Source: an uncultured Gammaproteobacteria bacterium (GTDB taxonomy: Bacteria > Pseudomonadota > Gammaproteobacteria > PS1 > Pseudothioglobaceae). Taken from it: 59,301 nucleotides of DNA. The DNA lies in the NCBI GenBank assembly GCA_902509905.1, contig CABWZI010000009.1, positions 1 to 59,301 on the forward strand. The letters run 5' to 3'. The translations under genes and the position numbers were made by a program. Positions 9,377 to 19,524 of this stretch are shown here, one piece after another (within the stretch, counting starts at the first letter, position 1; each line of letters begins with the position of its first letter). Below the pieces are notes generated by a model that was given only the letters and a program-made list of their open reading frames with translations, did no database searches and was not told the origin of the DNA.

Positions 9377-10416
9377 CACAGGATATTAAAGTTAAAATTT
9401 CTAACCTGACTAAAATTTTTGGTCCCAAGGCTGAGTCTGTTCTAAAACACGTTGATAATGGAATGGGTAAAGATGATCTTCTCAAGGAGCACAAGCATGT
9501 TCTTGGCTTAAGTAATATTAATCTTGAGTTAGCTAACAAGAATATTGAAGTGATCATGGGGCTCTCTGGATCTGGAAAGTCAACACTGATTCGTCATATT
9601 AATAGACTCATTGAGCCAACTGCTGGATCAATCATGATTGGTGGAGAGGATGTTATTCAGATGCCTATGGAAAAGTTAAGGCAGTTTAGGCAACAGAAAA
9701 CTGCAATGGTATTTCAAAGCTTTGCATTACTCCCTCACAAAACGATTATGGAGAATGTTTGTCTTGGTGTTCATTTGCAAGGGATAAAGGCAGATGAGGC
9801 CACTAGCAGAGCAAAGAGGTGGATTGATCGAGTTGGATTAACCGGTTATGAAGATCGCTATCCTTCGCAATTATCAGGGGGTATGCAGCAGCGTGTTGGT
9901 CTCGCCAGAGCGCTGACTTGTGATACAGAGATTCTGATGATGGATGAGGCGTTTAGTGCTCTGGATCCATTAATTAGAAGTGATATGCAAGATCTACTTT
10001 TAGAGCTTCAAGAGGAGCTTCACAAGACGATTATCTTCATTACTCATGATCTTGATGAGGCCCTTAAGATTGGAGACAGAATTGCGATTCTTAATGGCGG
10101 AGAGCTCGTTCAGCATGGTACGTCTCAGGAGATTCTAATGACGCCTGCCGATGACTACGTCAGAGACTTTGTTAAGAAGGTGAATCGCTCACATGTTCTT
10201 CATGCAAATTCAGTGATGACTGATCAGAAGCCAGCAAAAGGCTCTATCAATATTAAAGTTAATGAAATGGATTCAGTCGATTCAGTGCTATGTGAGATGT
10301 TAAGGCAGAATGCAGACTGCTGTATTGTGCAGGATTCCAACGGTTCAGATATCGGCTACCTAAACAAGAAAGATATAGCTGAGGTTGTTCAGCCACTAGA
10401 GGCAGTTGACAATTAG
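9373..10416 (+). CDS. proV: Betaine-type ABC transporter ATP-binding protein
   Basis: 347 residues. Walker A is GLSGSGKST (residues 63-71), the signature is [15 protein letters not shown], and Walker B is [13 protein letters not shown], followed by an H-loop (FITHDLDEA). This is the OpuAA/ProV class with a long segment before Walker A ([15 protein letters not shown]). The C-terminal 70 residues or so look like a reduced CBS-type region; in this family CBS domains sense ionic strength. It is translationally coupled to the permease (4-base overlap). Its stop codon overlaps the stop of the convergent prfC by 3 bases. Confidence 0.93.
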   Translation: MTQDIKVKISNLTKIFGPKAESVLKHVDNGMGKDDLLKEHKHVLGLSNINLELANKNIEVIMGLSGSGKSTLIRHINRLIEPTAGSIMIGGEDVIQMPMEKLRQFRQQKTAMVFQSFALLPHKTIMENVCLGVHLQGIKADEATSRAKRWIDRVGLTGYEDRYPSQLSGGMQQRVGLARALTCDTEILMMDEAFSALDPLIRSDMQDLLLELQEELHKTIIFITHDLDEALKIGDRIAILNGGELVQHGTSQEILMTPADDYVRDFVKKVNRSHVLHANSVMTDQKPAKGSINIKVNEMDSVDSVLCEMLRQNADCCIVQDSNGSDIGYLNKKDIAEVVQPLEAVDN

Positions 10417-11981
10417 TGCTCTCTTGTTGCGCTGAACGTTAAATCTGGGTGTCGCTCTAAGGTGAGCTGAAGATTAACCATGCTTGGCGCTAGATAAGTC
10501 AGCATGCCGGCGCTATCAATGGCAATATTATTACCAGCTTTGATCTTTAATTGCTCAATGTCTTTGTCTGAGCCGCTTACCCACCTTGCAGTTGCAACGT
10601 TGATTGTTTCGAACTGACAGTCAACACCGTACTCATACTTGAGTCTATGAGCAACAACATCGAATTGTAATATGCCGACAGCTCCTAAAATTTGAGAGCT
10701 ATTTGAAGTGGGTCTGAAAACTTGAGTCGCTCCCTCCTCTGAAAGCTGATCTAACCCTTTTTGAAGTGCCTTAGCTTTCAAAGGGTCTTTAAGCTGAGCC
10801 CTTCTGAATAGCTCAGGAGCAAAGTTTGGTATTCCATGAAAATTGATTTTCTCGCCTTGTGTAAAGGTGTCACCTATACCAATACCACCATGATTGTGAA
10901 TCCCAATCACATCACCAGCATGAGCTAGATCAGTTGCACTCCTCTCTCTTGACATAAAGGTAACAGCGTTAGCAATCTTGATTTGTTTGCCAGTTGAAAC
11001 TTGAAGGACTTTCATTCCTTTTTGATACTCCCCGCTCACTATTCGCATAAAGGCTAAGCGGTCATGGTGTTTTGGATCCATGTTAGCCTGAATTTTAAAT
11101 ACAAAGCCTGATAGTTTGTTTTCATCCGGCATAACCATTCTAGAATCACTTTCTCGTCCTTGAGGAGTAGGAGCATATTGAATAAATCCATCAAGCAGGT
11201 TTTCAATGCCAAAATTATTAATTGCTGAGCCAAAAAAAACTGGGGTCTGTTTACCTTCCAGAAATTCATCTAAACTGAAAGGATTTGTTGTTCCTGCAAT
11301 GAGCTCAATTTCATCACGAGCCTCGTTAGCCAAGTTTTCTCCAAGAGCTTCATCAAGCTGAGTATTGTTGATTCCATCAATTATAGTATTGTCACCGATA
11401 CTAGCATTTTTCCCGCTTTCAAAAAGATAAACCTTGTCCTCAAGGAGGTGATAAACACCCTTAAAGCCCTTGCCCATTCCAATTGGCCAAGTTATAGGGG
11501 AGCATTCAATGTTTAAGACGGATTCAACCTCATCAAGGAGCTCAATGGGCTCCTTACCCTCTCGATCCAGCTTGTTAATAAATGTCAAAATAGGTGTATC
11601 TCTGAGCCTACAAACCTCCATAAGCTTAATAGTTCTCTGCTCAACGCCTTTGGCAACATCTATAACCATTAGTGCTGAGTCAACAGCGGTCAGTGTTCGG
11701 TATGTGTCCTCAGAAAAGTCTTCATGTCCTGGAGTATCTAATAGGTTAATGACATGACTATCATAGGGAAATTGCATGACAGATGAGGTTACTGAAATTC
11801 CTCTCTCTTTTTCCATTTCCATCCAGTCACTCGTGGCATGAGTATCAGCCTTTCTGGCTTTAACGCTTCCAGCAGTTTTGATAGCACCGCCATATAGCAA
11901 GAGTTTTTCTGTGACGGTCGTCTTGCCTGCATCTGGATGAGAAATAATCGCAAAAGTGCGACGCTTAGAAATTTCAGACAT
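10413..11981 (-). CDS. prfC: Peptide chain release factor 3 (GTPase)
   Basis: 522 residues (E. coli 529). The G1 motif is HPDAGKTT (residues 15-22), G3 is DTPGHEDF (82-89) and G4 is NKLD (136-139), and TSSVMQF is the typical RF3 switch I region. The elongation-factor-like beta-barrel and C-terminal domains follow. RF3 recycles RF1 and RF2 from ribosomes after termination. It is the last gene of a leftward run PPIase-mraY-dcd-prfC, 5 bases after dcd, and ends tail-to-tail with the transporter ATPase gene. Confidence 0.97.
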   Translation of the reverse strand: MSEISKRRTFAIISHPDAGKTTVTEKLLLYGGAIKTAGSVKARKADTHATSDWMEMEKERGISVTSSVMQFPYDSHVINLLDTPGHEDFSEDTYRTLTAVDSALMVIDVAKGVEQRTIKLMEVCRLRDTPILTFINKLDREGKEPIELLDEVESVLNIECSPITWPIGMGKGFKGVYHLLEDKVYLFESGKNASIGDNTIIDGINNTQLDEALGENLANEARDEIELIAGTTNPFSLDEFLEGKQTPVFFGSAINNFGIENLLDGFIQYAPTPQGRESDSRMVMPDENKLSGFVFKIQANMDPKHHDRLAFMRIVSGEYQKGMKVLQVSTGKQIKIANAVTFMSRERSATDLAHAGDVIGIHNHGGIGIGDTFTQGEKINFHGIPNFAPELFRRAQLKDPLKAKALQKGLDQLSEEGATQVFRPTSNSSQILGAVGILQFDVVAHRLKYEYGVDCQFETINVATARWVSGSDKDIEQLKIKAGNNIAIDSAGMLTYLAPSMVNLQLTLERHPDLTFSATREH

Positions 11982-11986
11982 GATAA

Positions 11987-12553
11987 CTAGGCCTTAGGTA
12001 GAGTTACACCAGTTTGGCCTTGGTATTTTCCGTTCCTGTCTTTGTAGGAGGTTTCGCACATCTCGTCAGACTCAAAAAAGAGCATTTGGGCTACACCTTC
12101 ATTCGCATAAATCTTTGCTGGAAGGGGGGTTGTATTTGAAAATTCAAGAGTGACATGACCCTCCCACTCAGGCTCAAGCGGAGTAACATTCACAATGATT
12201 CCGCATCTTGCATAGGTTGATTTTCCAAGACAAATGACAAGCGTTGATCGCGGAATCTTGAAGTACTCAACTGTGCTTGCTAGTGCGAAAGAGTTAGGCG
12301 GAATTATGCACTCGTTAGCATTGACCTCGACAAAGCTCTGCTCATCGAAATTTTTAGGATCTACAATATTGTGATTTATATTGGTAAAAATTTTAAATTC
12401 AGTTGAGCACCTAACATCATAGCCATAGCTTGAGGTTCCGTAAGAGATAATCTTCTGATTCTCTGACTTACGAATTTGTTGAGGCTCAAATGGAGTGATC
12501 ATCTCACTTTCTTGAGACATTCTTTTAATCCATTTGTCTGATTTAATACTCAT
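11987..12553 (-). CDS. dcd: dCTP deaminase
   Basis: 188 residues, typical for Dcd. Catalytic and binding residues are visible as GKSTYAR (Ser112, Arg116) and HVTLEF (Glu137). SYGYDVR near residue 42-48 is the family N-terminal signature. It deaminates dCTP to dUTP, the main bacterial source of dUMP for thymidylate. It lies between mraY and prfC in a leftward operon; the 34-base gap to mraY holds no terminator. Confidence 0.96.
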   Translation of the reverse strand: MSIKSDKWIKRMSQESEMITPFEPQQIRKSENQKIISYGTSSYGYDVRCSTEFKIFTNINHNIVDPKNFDEQSFVEVNANECIIPPNSFALASTVEYFKIPRSTLVICLGKSTYARCGIIVNVTPLEPEWEGHVTLEFSNTTPLPAKIYANEGVAQMLFFESDEMCETSYKDRNGKYQGQTGVTLPKA

Positions 12554-12587
12554 GGGAAGATATTTTACAGTTCAAAGCTTTGGTGAG

Positions 12588-13673
12588 TTATCTAATCTTG
12601 ATGCTTGCGAGGCTAATTAGAACAAGAATTAGCGTTACAATCCAAAAGCGCACAATAATCTTCGGCTCTTTGAGTCCTTTTTTTTCAAAGTGGTGATGAA
12701 TCGGTGCCATCTTAAAGAACCTCTTTTGTGTTCTCTTGTAGTAGGCTATTTGAATGATCACTGACAAAGTTTCTGCTACAAATATTCCACCCATCAGGAT
12801 TAATAAAATCTCTTGATGGACAATAATAGCAATGACAGCCAGTACTGCCCCCAGCGCTAAAGATCCAGTATCACCCATAAAAATTTCAGCTGGGTAGGTG
12901 TTAAACCATAAGAAACCAAAGCCTGCCCCTATAAGAGCCGCACATAAAACAAATGCCTCACCCGTTCCAGGCATGAATGGCATGTTGAGATAGCCAGAAA
13001 AATTATAGTTACCACCAATATAGGCAAAGACCCCAAGAGCCCCACTAATAATAATAACGGGCATAATGGCCAAGCCATCTAAACCGTCCGTCAAGTTAAC
13101 AGAGTTTGAGCCACCAACAATTGCAAACCAGCCAATAATCAAAAAACCTAATGCATTTAGCGGAATGATTAGATCTTTAAAGAAAGGAATTAAGAGTTCA
13201 GCACCAATGGTTTTTGAATTTAAACTGAGAAGCCATAAACAGATCAAAAGGGTGCTAATTGTTTGTGCTGAGAGTTTTTGTCTTCTGCTTAGTCCGTCAG
13301 AGTTCTGTTTTTTGATCTTTAAGTAGTCATCAACAAAGCCTATTGAACTAAACAAAAGCGCAGTAACAATGACTATCCATAGAAATGGGTTTCGCCAGTC
13401 ACCCCAAATCAAAACACTAATAAAAAAAGCAAAGAAAATAAGGACGCCACCCATCGTCGGAGTCCCTTCCTTTTCTAAATGCGTTTCAGGGCCATCATCA
13501 CGAATGACCTGTCCAATTTGATACTCTTGAAGCTTTCCAATGATCCATTTACCTAAAAGCAAGGTAATCAGAAGAGCTGTCATCATCGCAAAGACCGCCC
13601 TAACAGTCAGATAACTTAGAACATTGAATCCAGTATCTAGTGAAGAGAGAAAGCTTAAAAGCTCAAGAAACAT
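12588..13673 (-). CDS. mraY: Phospho-N-acetylmuramoyl-pentapeptide transferase
   Basis: 361 residues, full length, with about ten membrane segments. Hallmarks are [16 protein letters not shown], the aspartate pair in [29 protein letters not shown] and the C-terminal MAPIHHHFE. It transfers phospho-MurNAc-pentapeptide to undecaprenyl phosphate to form lipid I at the inner membrane. MraY normally lies inside the dcw cell-wall cluster. Here its neighbours are a secreted PPIase (2 bases upstream) and dcd, so it has been separated from that cluster in this genome. Confidence 0.97.
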   Translation of the reverse strand: MFLELLSFLSSLDTGFNVLSYLTVRAVFAMMTALLITLLLGKWIIGKLQEYQIGQVIRDDGPETHLEKEGTPTMGGVLIFFAFFISVLIWGDWRNPFLWIVIVTALLFSSIGFVDDYLKIKKQNSDGLSRRQKLSAQTISTLLICLWLLSLNSKTIGAELLIPFFKDLIIPLNALGFLIIGWFAIVGGSNSVNLTDGLDGLAIMPVIIISGALGVFAYIGGNYNFSGYLNMPFMPGTGEAFVLCAALIGAGFGFLWFNTYPAEIFMGDTGSLALGAVLAVIAIIVHQEILLILMGGIFVAETLSVIIQIAYYKRTQKRFFKMAPIHHHFEKKGLKEPKIIVRFWIVTLILVLISLASIKIR

Positions 13674-13675
13674 GC

Positions 13676-14668
13676 CTAGTTATCCTCAGCAGAAATGAGT
13701 ATTAAATCAAAGATTAAGAAGGCATCTTGAGGAATGTTTCCACTAGGAGTACTCCCAAAGACTGATTCATAAGTCGCAATTGCAGTTCGCTTCTCTCCAA
13801 TCGTCATCTTTTGAACATTGGTCTCTATGATGCTGATAATCTCACCCGTTCCCAAAGGAAAGGGAATGGGGCTTCCTGGAGGGCGCATAACCTCACCAGT
13901 ATTTGCACTAAGCGCAATATCCACTGTCACAACTTGACCAACACTTGCGAAATCCCCACTACCCTCTGAAGTGATAGTTGTGAAGTAGCCTAAATCGTCT
14001 TTTACAGCACCTGGAAAATTCGAGGCTACATAGGATTCAAAATCTTTTTGGCGAAGATTCTGTTGAGCAATAATAGCTTCATTCGCTTTTTCAATTAAGG
14101 AATTAAAAGAATCTTCGTTAGCTACAAATTTATTTGCTTCTTCACCAATGCGCTCAATTCTTACCGTTTCTAAAACGTCACCCTGTTCAATAGCATTAAC
14201 AACATCCATGCCCTCAACTACGCTCCCAAATACGCTGTGCTTTCCATCAAGCCAGGGCGTAGGTACATGTGTAATGAAGAATTGTGAGCCGTTGGTATTA
14301 GGGCCAGAATTAGCCATCGATAGTACTCCAGGTCTGTCATGAATAAGATCACTAAATTCATCTGCGAACATATATCCAGGTCCACCCGTACCGTTACCCT
14401 TTGGGTCACCACCCTGAATCATAAACTCATCAATGACTCTATGAAAAGTTAACCCGTCATAATAGGGAGTGCCAAGATCTTTAATGCTCTGCTTTGTCCC
14501 CTCAGCAAGTGCAATAAAGTTTGTAACGGTAAGAGGTGCTTTTTTATAGGCCAGTTCAACTGTAATTTCCCCCTTGTTTGTTTGAAGATTTGCATAGATG
14601 CCATCATCCAGACTTGCTAAAGAAAGAGTTGAAATGAGAATTGAAAAGATAGCTAGAAGTTTACGCAT
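13676..14668 (-). CDS. Secreted peptidyl-prolyl isomerase: cyclophilin domain plus FKBP-like domain
   Basis: 330 residues from the ATG at 14668, chosen because the signal peptide [19 protein letters not shown] begins there; an in-frame start 45 bases upstream would precede it with unlikely residues. Residues 23-175 form a bacterial cyclophilin with catalytic Arg77 (FHRV), QGGDPKG and the SQFFI motif (Gln129, Phe130). After a helical linker, residues from about 215 to the end look like an FKBP domain: [47 protein letters not shown]. Key FKBP aromatic positions are partly lost, so that half may be a binding rather than a catalytic module. Likely a periplasmic or envelope folding factor. Two bases separate it from mraY. 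Confidence 0.85.
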   Translation of the reverse strand: MRKLLAIFSILISTLSLASLDDGIYANLQTNKGEITVELAYKKAPLTVTNFIALAEGTKQSIKDLGTPYYDGLTFHRVIDEFMIQGGDPKGNGTGGPGYMFADEFSDLIHDRPGVLSMANSGPNTNGSQFFITHVPTPWLDGKHSVFGSVVEGMDVVNAIEQGDVLETVRIERIGEEANKFVANEDSFNSLIEKANEAIIAQQNLRQKDFESYVASNFPGAVKDDLGYFTTITSEGSGDFASVGQVVTVDIALSANTGEVMRPPGSPIPFPLGTGEIISIIETNVQKMTIGEKRTAIATYESVFGSTPSGNIPQDAFLIFDLILISAEDN

Positions 14669-14795
14669 AATAACCATAGAAATAAAATGATTAATGATAC
14701 CCAAAATCATCAATATTTTAGAGCTGTTACGTTAAAATATACTGTTAATAAATGAATATCCATAACTTTCAAAGCTGTGGGATTTTAATTCTTAA

Positions 14796-15047
<252 letters not shown>

Positions 15048-15055
15048 TAAAGTTT

Positions 15056-16165
15056 TTATAAAACGTCTTTGAGGGCTGACAAGCAGAGCTCTACATTTTC
15101 TTTTCTTGATGTGTGACCCATCAAACCTATTCTCCAAATCTTTCCTGTTAGGTCTCCAAGTCCAGCACCTATCTCTATATTAAAGTCGTTAATTAATGAA
15201 GAGCGAACCTGAGCGTCATCACTGCCCTCTGGAATGTATACGCTGTTGAGCTGAGGCAGTCTGCTTGACTCATCCACCAAGTAACTAATCCCAAGCTCAC
15301 TAAGCCCAGTCTTTAGTAGTATATGATTTTCTCTGTGACGTGACCAAGAATTTTCTAGTCCCTCTTCAGTAAGCATGACCAGGGATTCATGGAGGCCATA
15401 AAGTGTGTTAACTGGTGCAGTGTGATGATAGGCTCGCTTTGCACCCTTACCCCAATAACCCATGACTAAATTAAGATCTAAAAACCAGCTAGTGACAGGC
15501 GTTTTGCGATGCGTAAATTTGTGTATAGCTTTGTCACTAAAGCTAACAGGTGAAAGCCCTGGCATTGCTGACAAGCATTTTTGTGAGCCGGAATAGATCG
15601 CATCAATGCCCCATTCATCAACCCTCAATTCAGACCCAGCCAGAGATGTGACCGCATCCACAATGGTAAGACAGCTATGTTGTTGAGCTAATTTACAGAT
15701 ACTTTTTGCATCTGATATGGCTCCAGTTGAGGTTTCTGCATGAACAAAAGCAACAATTTTAGTATCTGGATTATCGATTAGAGCCTGTTCAACTTTTTGA
15801 GAATCAACTGGCTTTCCCCATTCATCATTTATGATGACCGCTTCACCTCCAACGCGAGTAACATTTTCCTTCATGCGCGTTCCAAAAACACCATTGATGC
15901 ACACTATCACCTTATCACCAGGCTCAACAAGATTAGCAAAACAGGCCTCCATACCAGCAGAACCAGGAGCTGAAATAGGCATTGTTAGCTCATTTTCAGT
16001 GATGAATGCATACTGCAGCATCTGCTTCGTTTCATCCATCATGTCAATAAATGCAGGGTCCAGATGACCTATCGTTTGACGAGCCATCGCATTTAAAATT
16101 CTTGTGTGAACGTCTGAGGGTCCAGGACCCATCAGTAATCTTTTTGGTGGTATGAATGATTTCAT
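15056..16165 (-). CDS. Class V aminotransferase, alanine/serine-glyoxylate type
   Basis: 369 residues of the AGXT/SgaA/PucG family. The N-terminal LLMGPGPSDV and GHLDPAF, the PLP-binding Asp170 in VDAVTSLAG and the Schiff-base Lys196 in SGSQKCLS are all in place. The C-terminal WRIGLMGH with following residues is also typical. The amino donor (alanine, serine or ureidoglycine) cannot be read from the sequence. It is divergent from glcDEF across a 208-base AT-rich gap. The glcDEF product is glyoxylate, so conversion of glyoxylate to glycine is the most plausible role; no allantoin genes are nearby to support a PucG role. Confidence 0.87.
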   Translation of the reverse strand: MKSFIPPKRLLMGPGPSDVHTRILNAMARQTIGHLDPAFIDMMDETKQMLQYAFITENELTMPISAPGSAGMEACFANLVEPGDKVIVCINGVFGTRMKENVTRVGGEAVIINDEWGKPVDSQKVEQALIDNPDTKIVAFVHAETSTGAISDAKSICKLAQQHSCLTIVDAVTSLAGSELRVDEWGIDAIYSGSQKCLSAMPGLSPVSFSDKAIHKFTHRKTPVTSWFLDLNLVMGYWGKGAKRAYHHTAPVNTLYGLHESLVMLTEEGLENSWSRHRENHILLKTGLSELGISYLVDESSRLPQLNSVYIPEGSDDAQVRSSLINDFNIEIGAGLGDLTGKIWRIGLMGHTSRKENVELCLSALKDVL

Positions 16166-16373
16166 TTTTATATTTAGTAGTTAATGTTTTATTCTTGTTG
16201 CTATTGACGACAAAATTTCAACACCAATTAAAACAAGATATAATTTTTTTATAATTATCTTAGATATAAAAAATATTATTAATAATTAAATTCATAACCG
16301 CTTGAATTTAATTTTAGATAATTAAGATTTATTTATCTATGATATAAACATTCATAACAACTGAAGGCTCAAC
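16166..16373 (+). promoter_or_regulatory. Divergent AT-rich intergenic region between aminotransferase and glcD
   Basis: About 208 bases, almost all A and T, separating two divergent glyoxylate-related genes. It contains several TATAAT-like hexamers (TATAAT at 16239-16244 and TATGAT near 16338), but no pair of elements is convincing enough to call one promoter. No coding potential or strong hairpin was seen. Shared control of both genes from here is inference. Confidence 0.4.
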
Positions 16374-17804
16374 GTGTCAACAATTTCTCAGTTAAAAAAG
16401 TCACTCCCAAAAAATATAGTTCTCGTTGGTGAAGAAAATACTCGCCCTTTTGAGTGTGATGGATTGAGTGTTTATAAACAAAAGCCAATGGCCGTCGTTT
16501 TACCTAATGAGGTAGGCCAGGTCAAAAAAGTTTTGGAGATTTGTCGAAAAAATAAAACTCCTATCGTCACAAGAGGTGCTGGAACTGGCCTGTCAGGCGG
16601 CGCAATGCCAATCAAGGACAGTGTTGTTTTAGGGTTATCTAAGTTAACCAAAGTAATATCTATTAATCCAGAAGAGTTGACAGCTGTTGTTGAGCCTGGC
16701 GTTAGAAATTTAGCCATCAGCGAAGCTGCTGATGAGTACGACCTCTATTATGCGCCAGATCCGTCATCCCAAATTGCTTGCACGATTGGTGGTAATGTTG
16801 CTGAAAATGCAGGAGGGGTTCATTGCCTTAAGTATGGGCTAACTGTCCAAAACATTGAATCGATAAAAATACTGACCATTGAAGGAGATGAGTTAGTTTT
16901 TTCGCGAGATGATGAGGGATTGGGTCTCTTAGCTTTGATGACTGGCTCAGAGGGTCTGCTTGGAATCATTACTGAAATAACGGTAAAGCTGACTAAAAAA
17001 CCAGAGGTTGCTAAACTGATTATGGCTGGCTTTGATAGTGTAAGAGATTGTGCAAATGGTGTCGCTGAAATTATTAAGAATGGCATTATCCCAGCGGGAT
17101 TAGAAATGATGGATGAGTTCGCTATTCAGGCGTCAGAGGAGTTTGCAAGGCCAGGATATCCTTTGGGTTCAAAAGCTTTGCTACTTTGCGAGTTAGATGG
17201 CTCTGAAGAATCTGTGATTCCTGACGTTGATACTGTTGTCAGTCTGCTTTCAAAGGCAAGCTCAATAAGAGTTTCAGAGTCTGAGGAGGAGAGGCTCCTA
17301 TTATGGAAGGGTAGGAAATCAGCTTTTCCTGCAGTTGGGAGAATATCACCAGACTATTATTGTATGGATGGAACAATACCTAAAAGGCACCTAGCCGATG
17401 TGTTAGAGAAAATTAACGCCTTATCAAAGCGCTTTAATCTCAGAGTAGCCAATGTCTTCCATGCGGGAGATGGCAACCTCCACCCCTTGATTTTATATGA
17501 CGCAGGTGTTCCAGGTGAATTAGAAAAGACTGAAGAGTTTGGAAATGAAATTCTAAAGCTCTGCATTGAAGTGGGAGGAAGCATCACTGGAGAGCATGGC
17601 GTTGGTATTGAGAAATTAGATGCAATGTGTTTCCAGTATAGTGATGCCGAACTTGATGTTTTTCATCAAATAAAAGCTGCATTTGATCCGCAGACGCTTT
17701 TAAATCCAGGTAAAGCAGTGCCCTCGCTTCATCGGTGCGCTGAATTAGGAAATATGCATGTCCATCAAGGAAATCTTCCACATCCAGAATTAGAGCGATT
17801 CTAA
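16374..17804 (+). CDS. glcD: Glycolate oxidase subunit GlcD (FAD-linked)
   Basis: 476 residues, translated from a GTG start (the only start consistent with the family N-terminus). The FAD-binding PCMH fold shows VTRGAGTGLSGGAMP, YAPDPSSQIACTIGGNVAENAGG and GSEGLLGIITEI. The C-terminal half has NVFHAGDGNLHP and GGSITGEHGVGIEK, typical of FAD-linked oxidase C-domains. It oxidises glycolate to glyoxylate as part of a GlcDEF complex that passes electrons onward through the Fe-S subunit. It is the first gene of glcD-glcE-glcF; glcE starts 2 bases after its stop. Confidence 0.95.
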   Translation: MSTISQLKKSLPKNIVLVGEENTRPFECDGLSVYKQKPMAVVLPNEVGQVKKVLEICRKNKTPIVTRGAGTGLSGGAMPIKDSVVLGLSKLTKVISINPEELTAVVEPGVRNLAISEAADEYDLYYAPDPSSQIACTIGGNVAENAGGVHCLKYGLTVQNIESIKILTIEGDELVFSRDDEGLGLLALMTGSEGLLGIITEITVKLTKKPEVAKLIMAGFDSVRDCANGVAEIIKNGIIPAGLEMMDEFAIQASEEFARPGYPLGSKALLLCELDGSEESVIPDVDTVVSLLSKASSIRVSESEEERLLLWKGRKSAFPAVGRISPDYYCMDGTIPKRHLADVLEKINALSKRFNLRVANVFHAGDGNLHPLILYDAGVPGELEKTEEFGNEILKLCIEVGGSITGEHGVGIEKLDAMCFQYSDAELDVFHQIKAAFDPQTLLNPGKAVPSLHRCAELGNMHVHQGNLPHPELERF

Positions 17805-17806
17805 TT

Positions 17807-18370
17807 ATGAAAACTATCGGAGAACTTCAAAAAAAAATAAGAAATGCAAGTCAGCTCAGAATATCAAACTCTCTTGACGATTCTAGCGATGAATTATTAA
17901 ATATGAACTCATACTCTGGTGTAGTTGAGTACTTTCCAGAAGAATTAGTTATCACAGTTAAAGCAGGAACATTAATTAAAGATTTAAGTCAGACTTTAAG
18001 AAAAAAAAATCAAGCGCTGCCTTTCTTCATAGAAGATGATGAGAAAACAATTGGATCTCTCTATGCAACTGCAGGCTCAGATTTGTCAGACAGCGTTTTG
18101 GGAGTTCAGATAATCAATGGAAAAGGAGATTTATTAAATTTTGGTGGCCAAGTCATGAAAAATGTTGCTGGTTATGATGTCTCGAGGCTTTTAGTGGGAT
18201 CGATGGGTAAGCTTGCAGTTATAACACAAATCAGTTTTAAAGTTTTTCCTGAGAAATTGGCTCATGAAAGAAGAATTAATCAGCAAAAGAAAATTAATGA
18301 CTCACCTCTTAGAGAAGAAATAGAACAGAGACTGAAAAATGTATTTGACCCTTATGGAGTGTTTGTTTAA
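17807..18370 (+). CDS. glcE: Glycolate oxidase subunit GlcE, unusually short
   Basis: 187 residues against about 350 in E. coli. Residues 30-155 form the FAD-binding half with a very recognisable FGGQVMKNVAGYDVSRLLVGS followed by GKLAVITQISFKVFP. The substrate-side FAD-oxidase C-terminal domain is missing. What follows directly is a short tail (REEIEQRLKNVFDPYGVF) that resembles the extreme C-terminus of full-length GlcE. The gene therefore looks internally shortened rather than truncated. There is no leftover GlcE sequence before glcF, whose ATG overlaps this stop by one base. A clean reading frame in an intact operon suggests it is functional. Confidence 0.85.
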   Translation: MKTIGELQKKIRNASQLRISNSLDDSSDELLNMNSYSGVVEYFPEELVITVKAGTLIKDLSQTLRKKNQALPFFIEDDEKTIGSLYATAGSDLSDSVLGVQIINGKGDLLNFGGQVMKNVAGYDVSRLLVGSMGKLAVITQISFKVFPEKLAHERRINQQKKINDSPLREEIEQRLKNVFDPYGVFV

Positions 18371-19524
18371 TGTATGCAGATATTAAAAATATCAATATAT
18401 CAGAGCCAACAAGAGACAAAGCGACTCAAATTATTGAGTCTTGCGTGCATTGCGGTTTCTGCTTAGCAACCTGTCCAACCTATCAGCTATTGGGTGATGA
18501 GCTAGACTCTCCTAGAGGCAGGATTTATTTAATTAAGTCTGCTTTAGAGCAAAACCAATTCAGCCTGAAATCATTAAGTCATATGGATCGATGCTTGACG
18601 TGTCGTTCATGTGAAACGACCTGCCCGTCAGGTGTAGAGTATGGCCAGCTTCTTGAAATAGGTCGAGACCTTATGGAATCTAAGAGAGGAAAGTTTCAAG
18701 CACTTTACCGATTTATAGTTAGAAAAACTCTTTTAACTCCGATAATTTTTAAACCATTGGGTTATTTTTACCGCCACTCAAAGATTACCTCTAAATTGTT
18801 AAAACCTAAAAAAATAAACTCTAGAGTTCTTTTAATTGCAGGTTGCGTTCAGCCTTCACTTGCTCCAAACATCAATCATAGTATCAAGAATATATTAGCT
18901 AAGCTGAATATTGAGGTACTAGAATCATCACAGGGGCAGTGTTGCGGTGCACTTGACCAACACCTTGCAGCATCAAGTGATGCCATGAAAAAAGTAAAAC
19001 AAAACATTGATCGATGGACACACCAACTTGAGTCAGGTGTGGATTCAATCATTTCCAGCGCAAGTGGATGTGGTGTGATGATTAAAGATTACCCTAAGCT
19101 TTTTAAAAGTTCTGATCCATACTTTCAAAAGGCACTGTTAGTGTCCTCAAAAACCGAAGATATTGCAGAATTTCTTTCATCTAAAGATTTAAGTGGACTT
19201 CATTTAACAGAATTAAACGTTACTTATCATGAGCCATGTACGATGCAACATGGACAACAATTGGGCGGCTTAGTTGAGTCAATACTCTCCCAATTTGGAT
19301 ATACTAAAAAACCAGTCAATGATTCACATATTTGTTGCGGATCTGCAGGTACGTACTCAATTTTTGAGACTAAAATATCAAACCAACTCAGAACCAACAA
19401 GATTAAACATTTAAATGCTTCAGAACCTAACATGATAGTTACCAGTAATATTGGATGCTTAATGCATCTTCAAAAAGGAAGCTCTATTCCAGTCAAGCAT
19501 TGGGTGGAACTTTTAGATGTCTAG
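18370..19524 (+). CDS. glcF: Glycolate oxidase iron-sulfur subunit GlcF
   Basis: 384 residues. Two [4Fe-4S] motifs lie at Cys25/28/31/35 (CVHCGFCLATC) and Cys75/78/81/85 (CLTCRSCETTC). They are followed by two cysteine-rich CCG-type domains, one with CCGAL and a second with the matching CCGSAG. It carries electrons from the GlcD/GlcE flavins towards the respiratory chain at the membrane. Its start overlaps the glcE stop by one base, and its end overlaps the rlmD start by 8 bases, so all four genes are coupled. Confidence 0.95.
   Translation: MYADIKNINISEPTRDKATQIIESCVHCGFCLATCPTYQLLGDELDSPRGRIYLIKSALEQNQFSLKSLSHMDRCLTCRSCETTCPSGVEYGQLLEIGRDLMESKRGKFQALYRFIVRKTLLTPIIFKPLGYFYRHSKITSKLLKPKKINSRVLLIAGCVQPSLAPNINHSIKNILAKLNIEVLESSQGQCCGALDQHLAASSDAMKKVKQNIDRWTHQLESGVDSIISSASGCGVMIKDYPKLFKSSDPYFQKALLVSSKTEDIAEFLSSKDLSGLHLTELNVTYHEPCTMQHGQQLGGLVESILSQFGYTKKPVNDSHICCGSAGTYSIFETKISNQLRTNKIKHLNASEPNMIVTSNIGCLMHLQKGSSIPVKHWVELLDV

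Noticed and set aside
17807-18370. glcE as a frameshifted pseudogene
   Set aside because: No missing C-terminal domain appears in another frame; the stop overlaps the next start, and the tail resembles the normal GlcE end.
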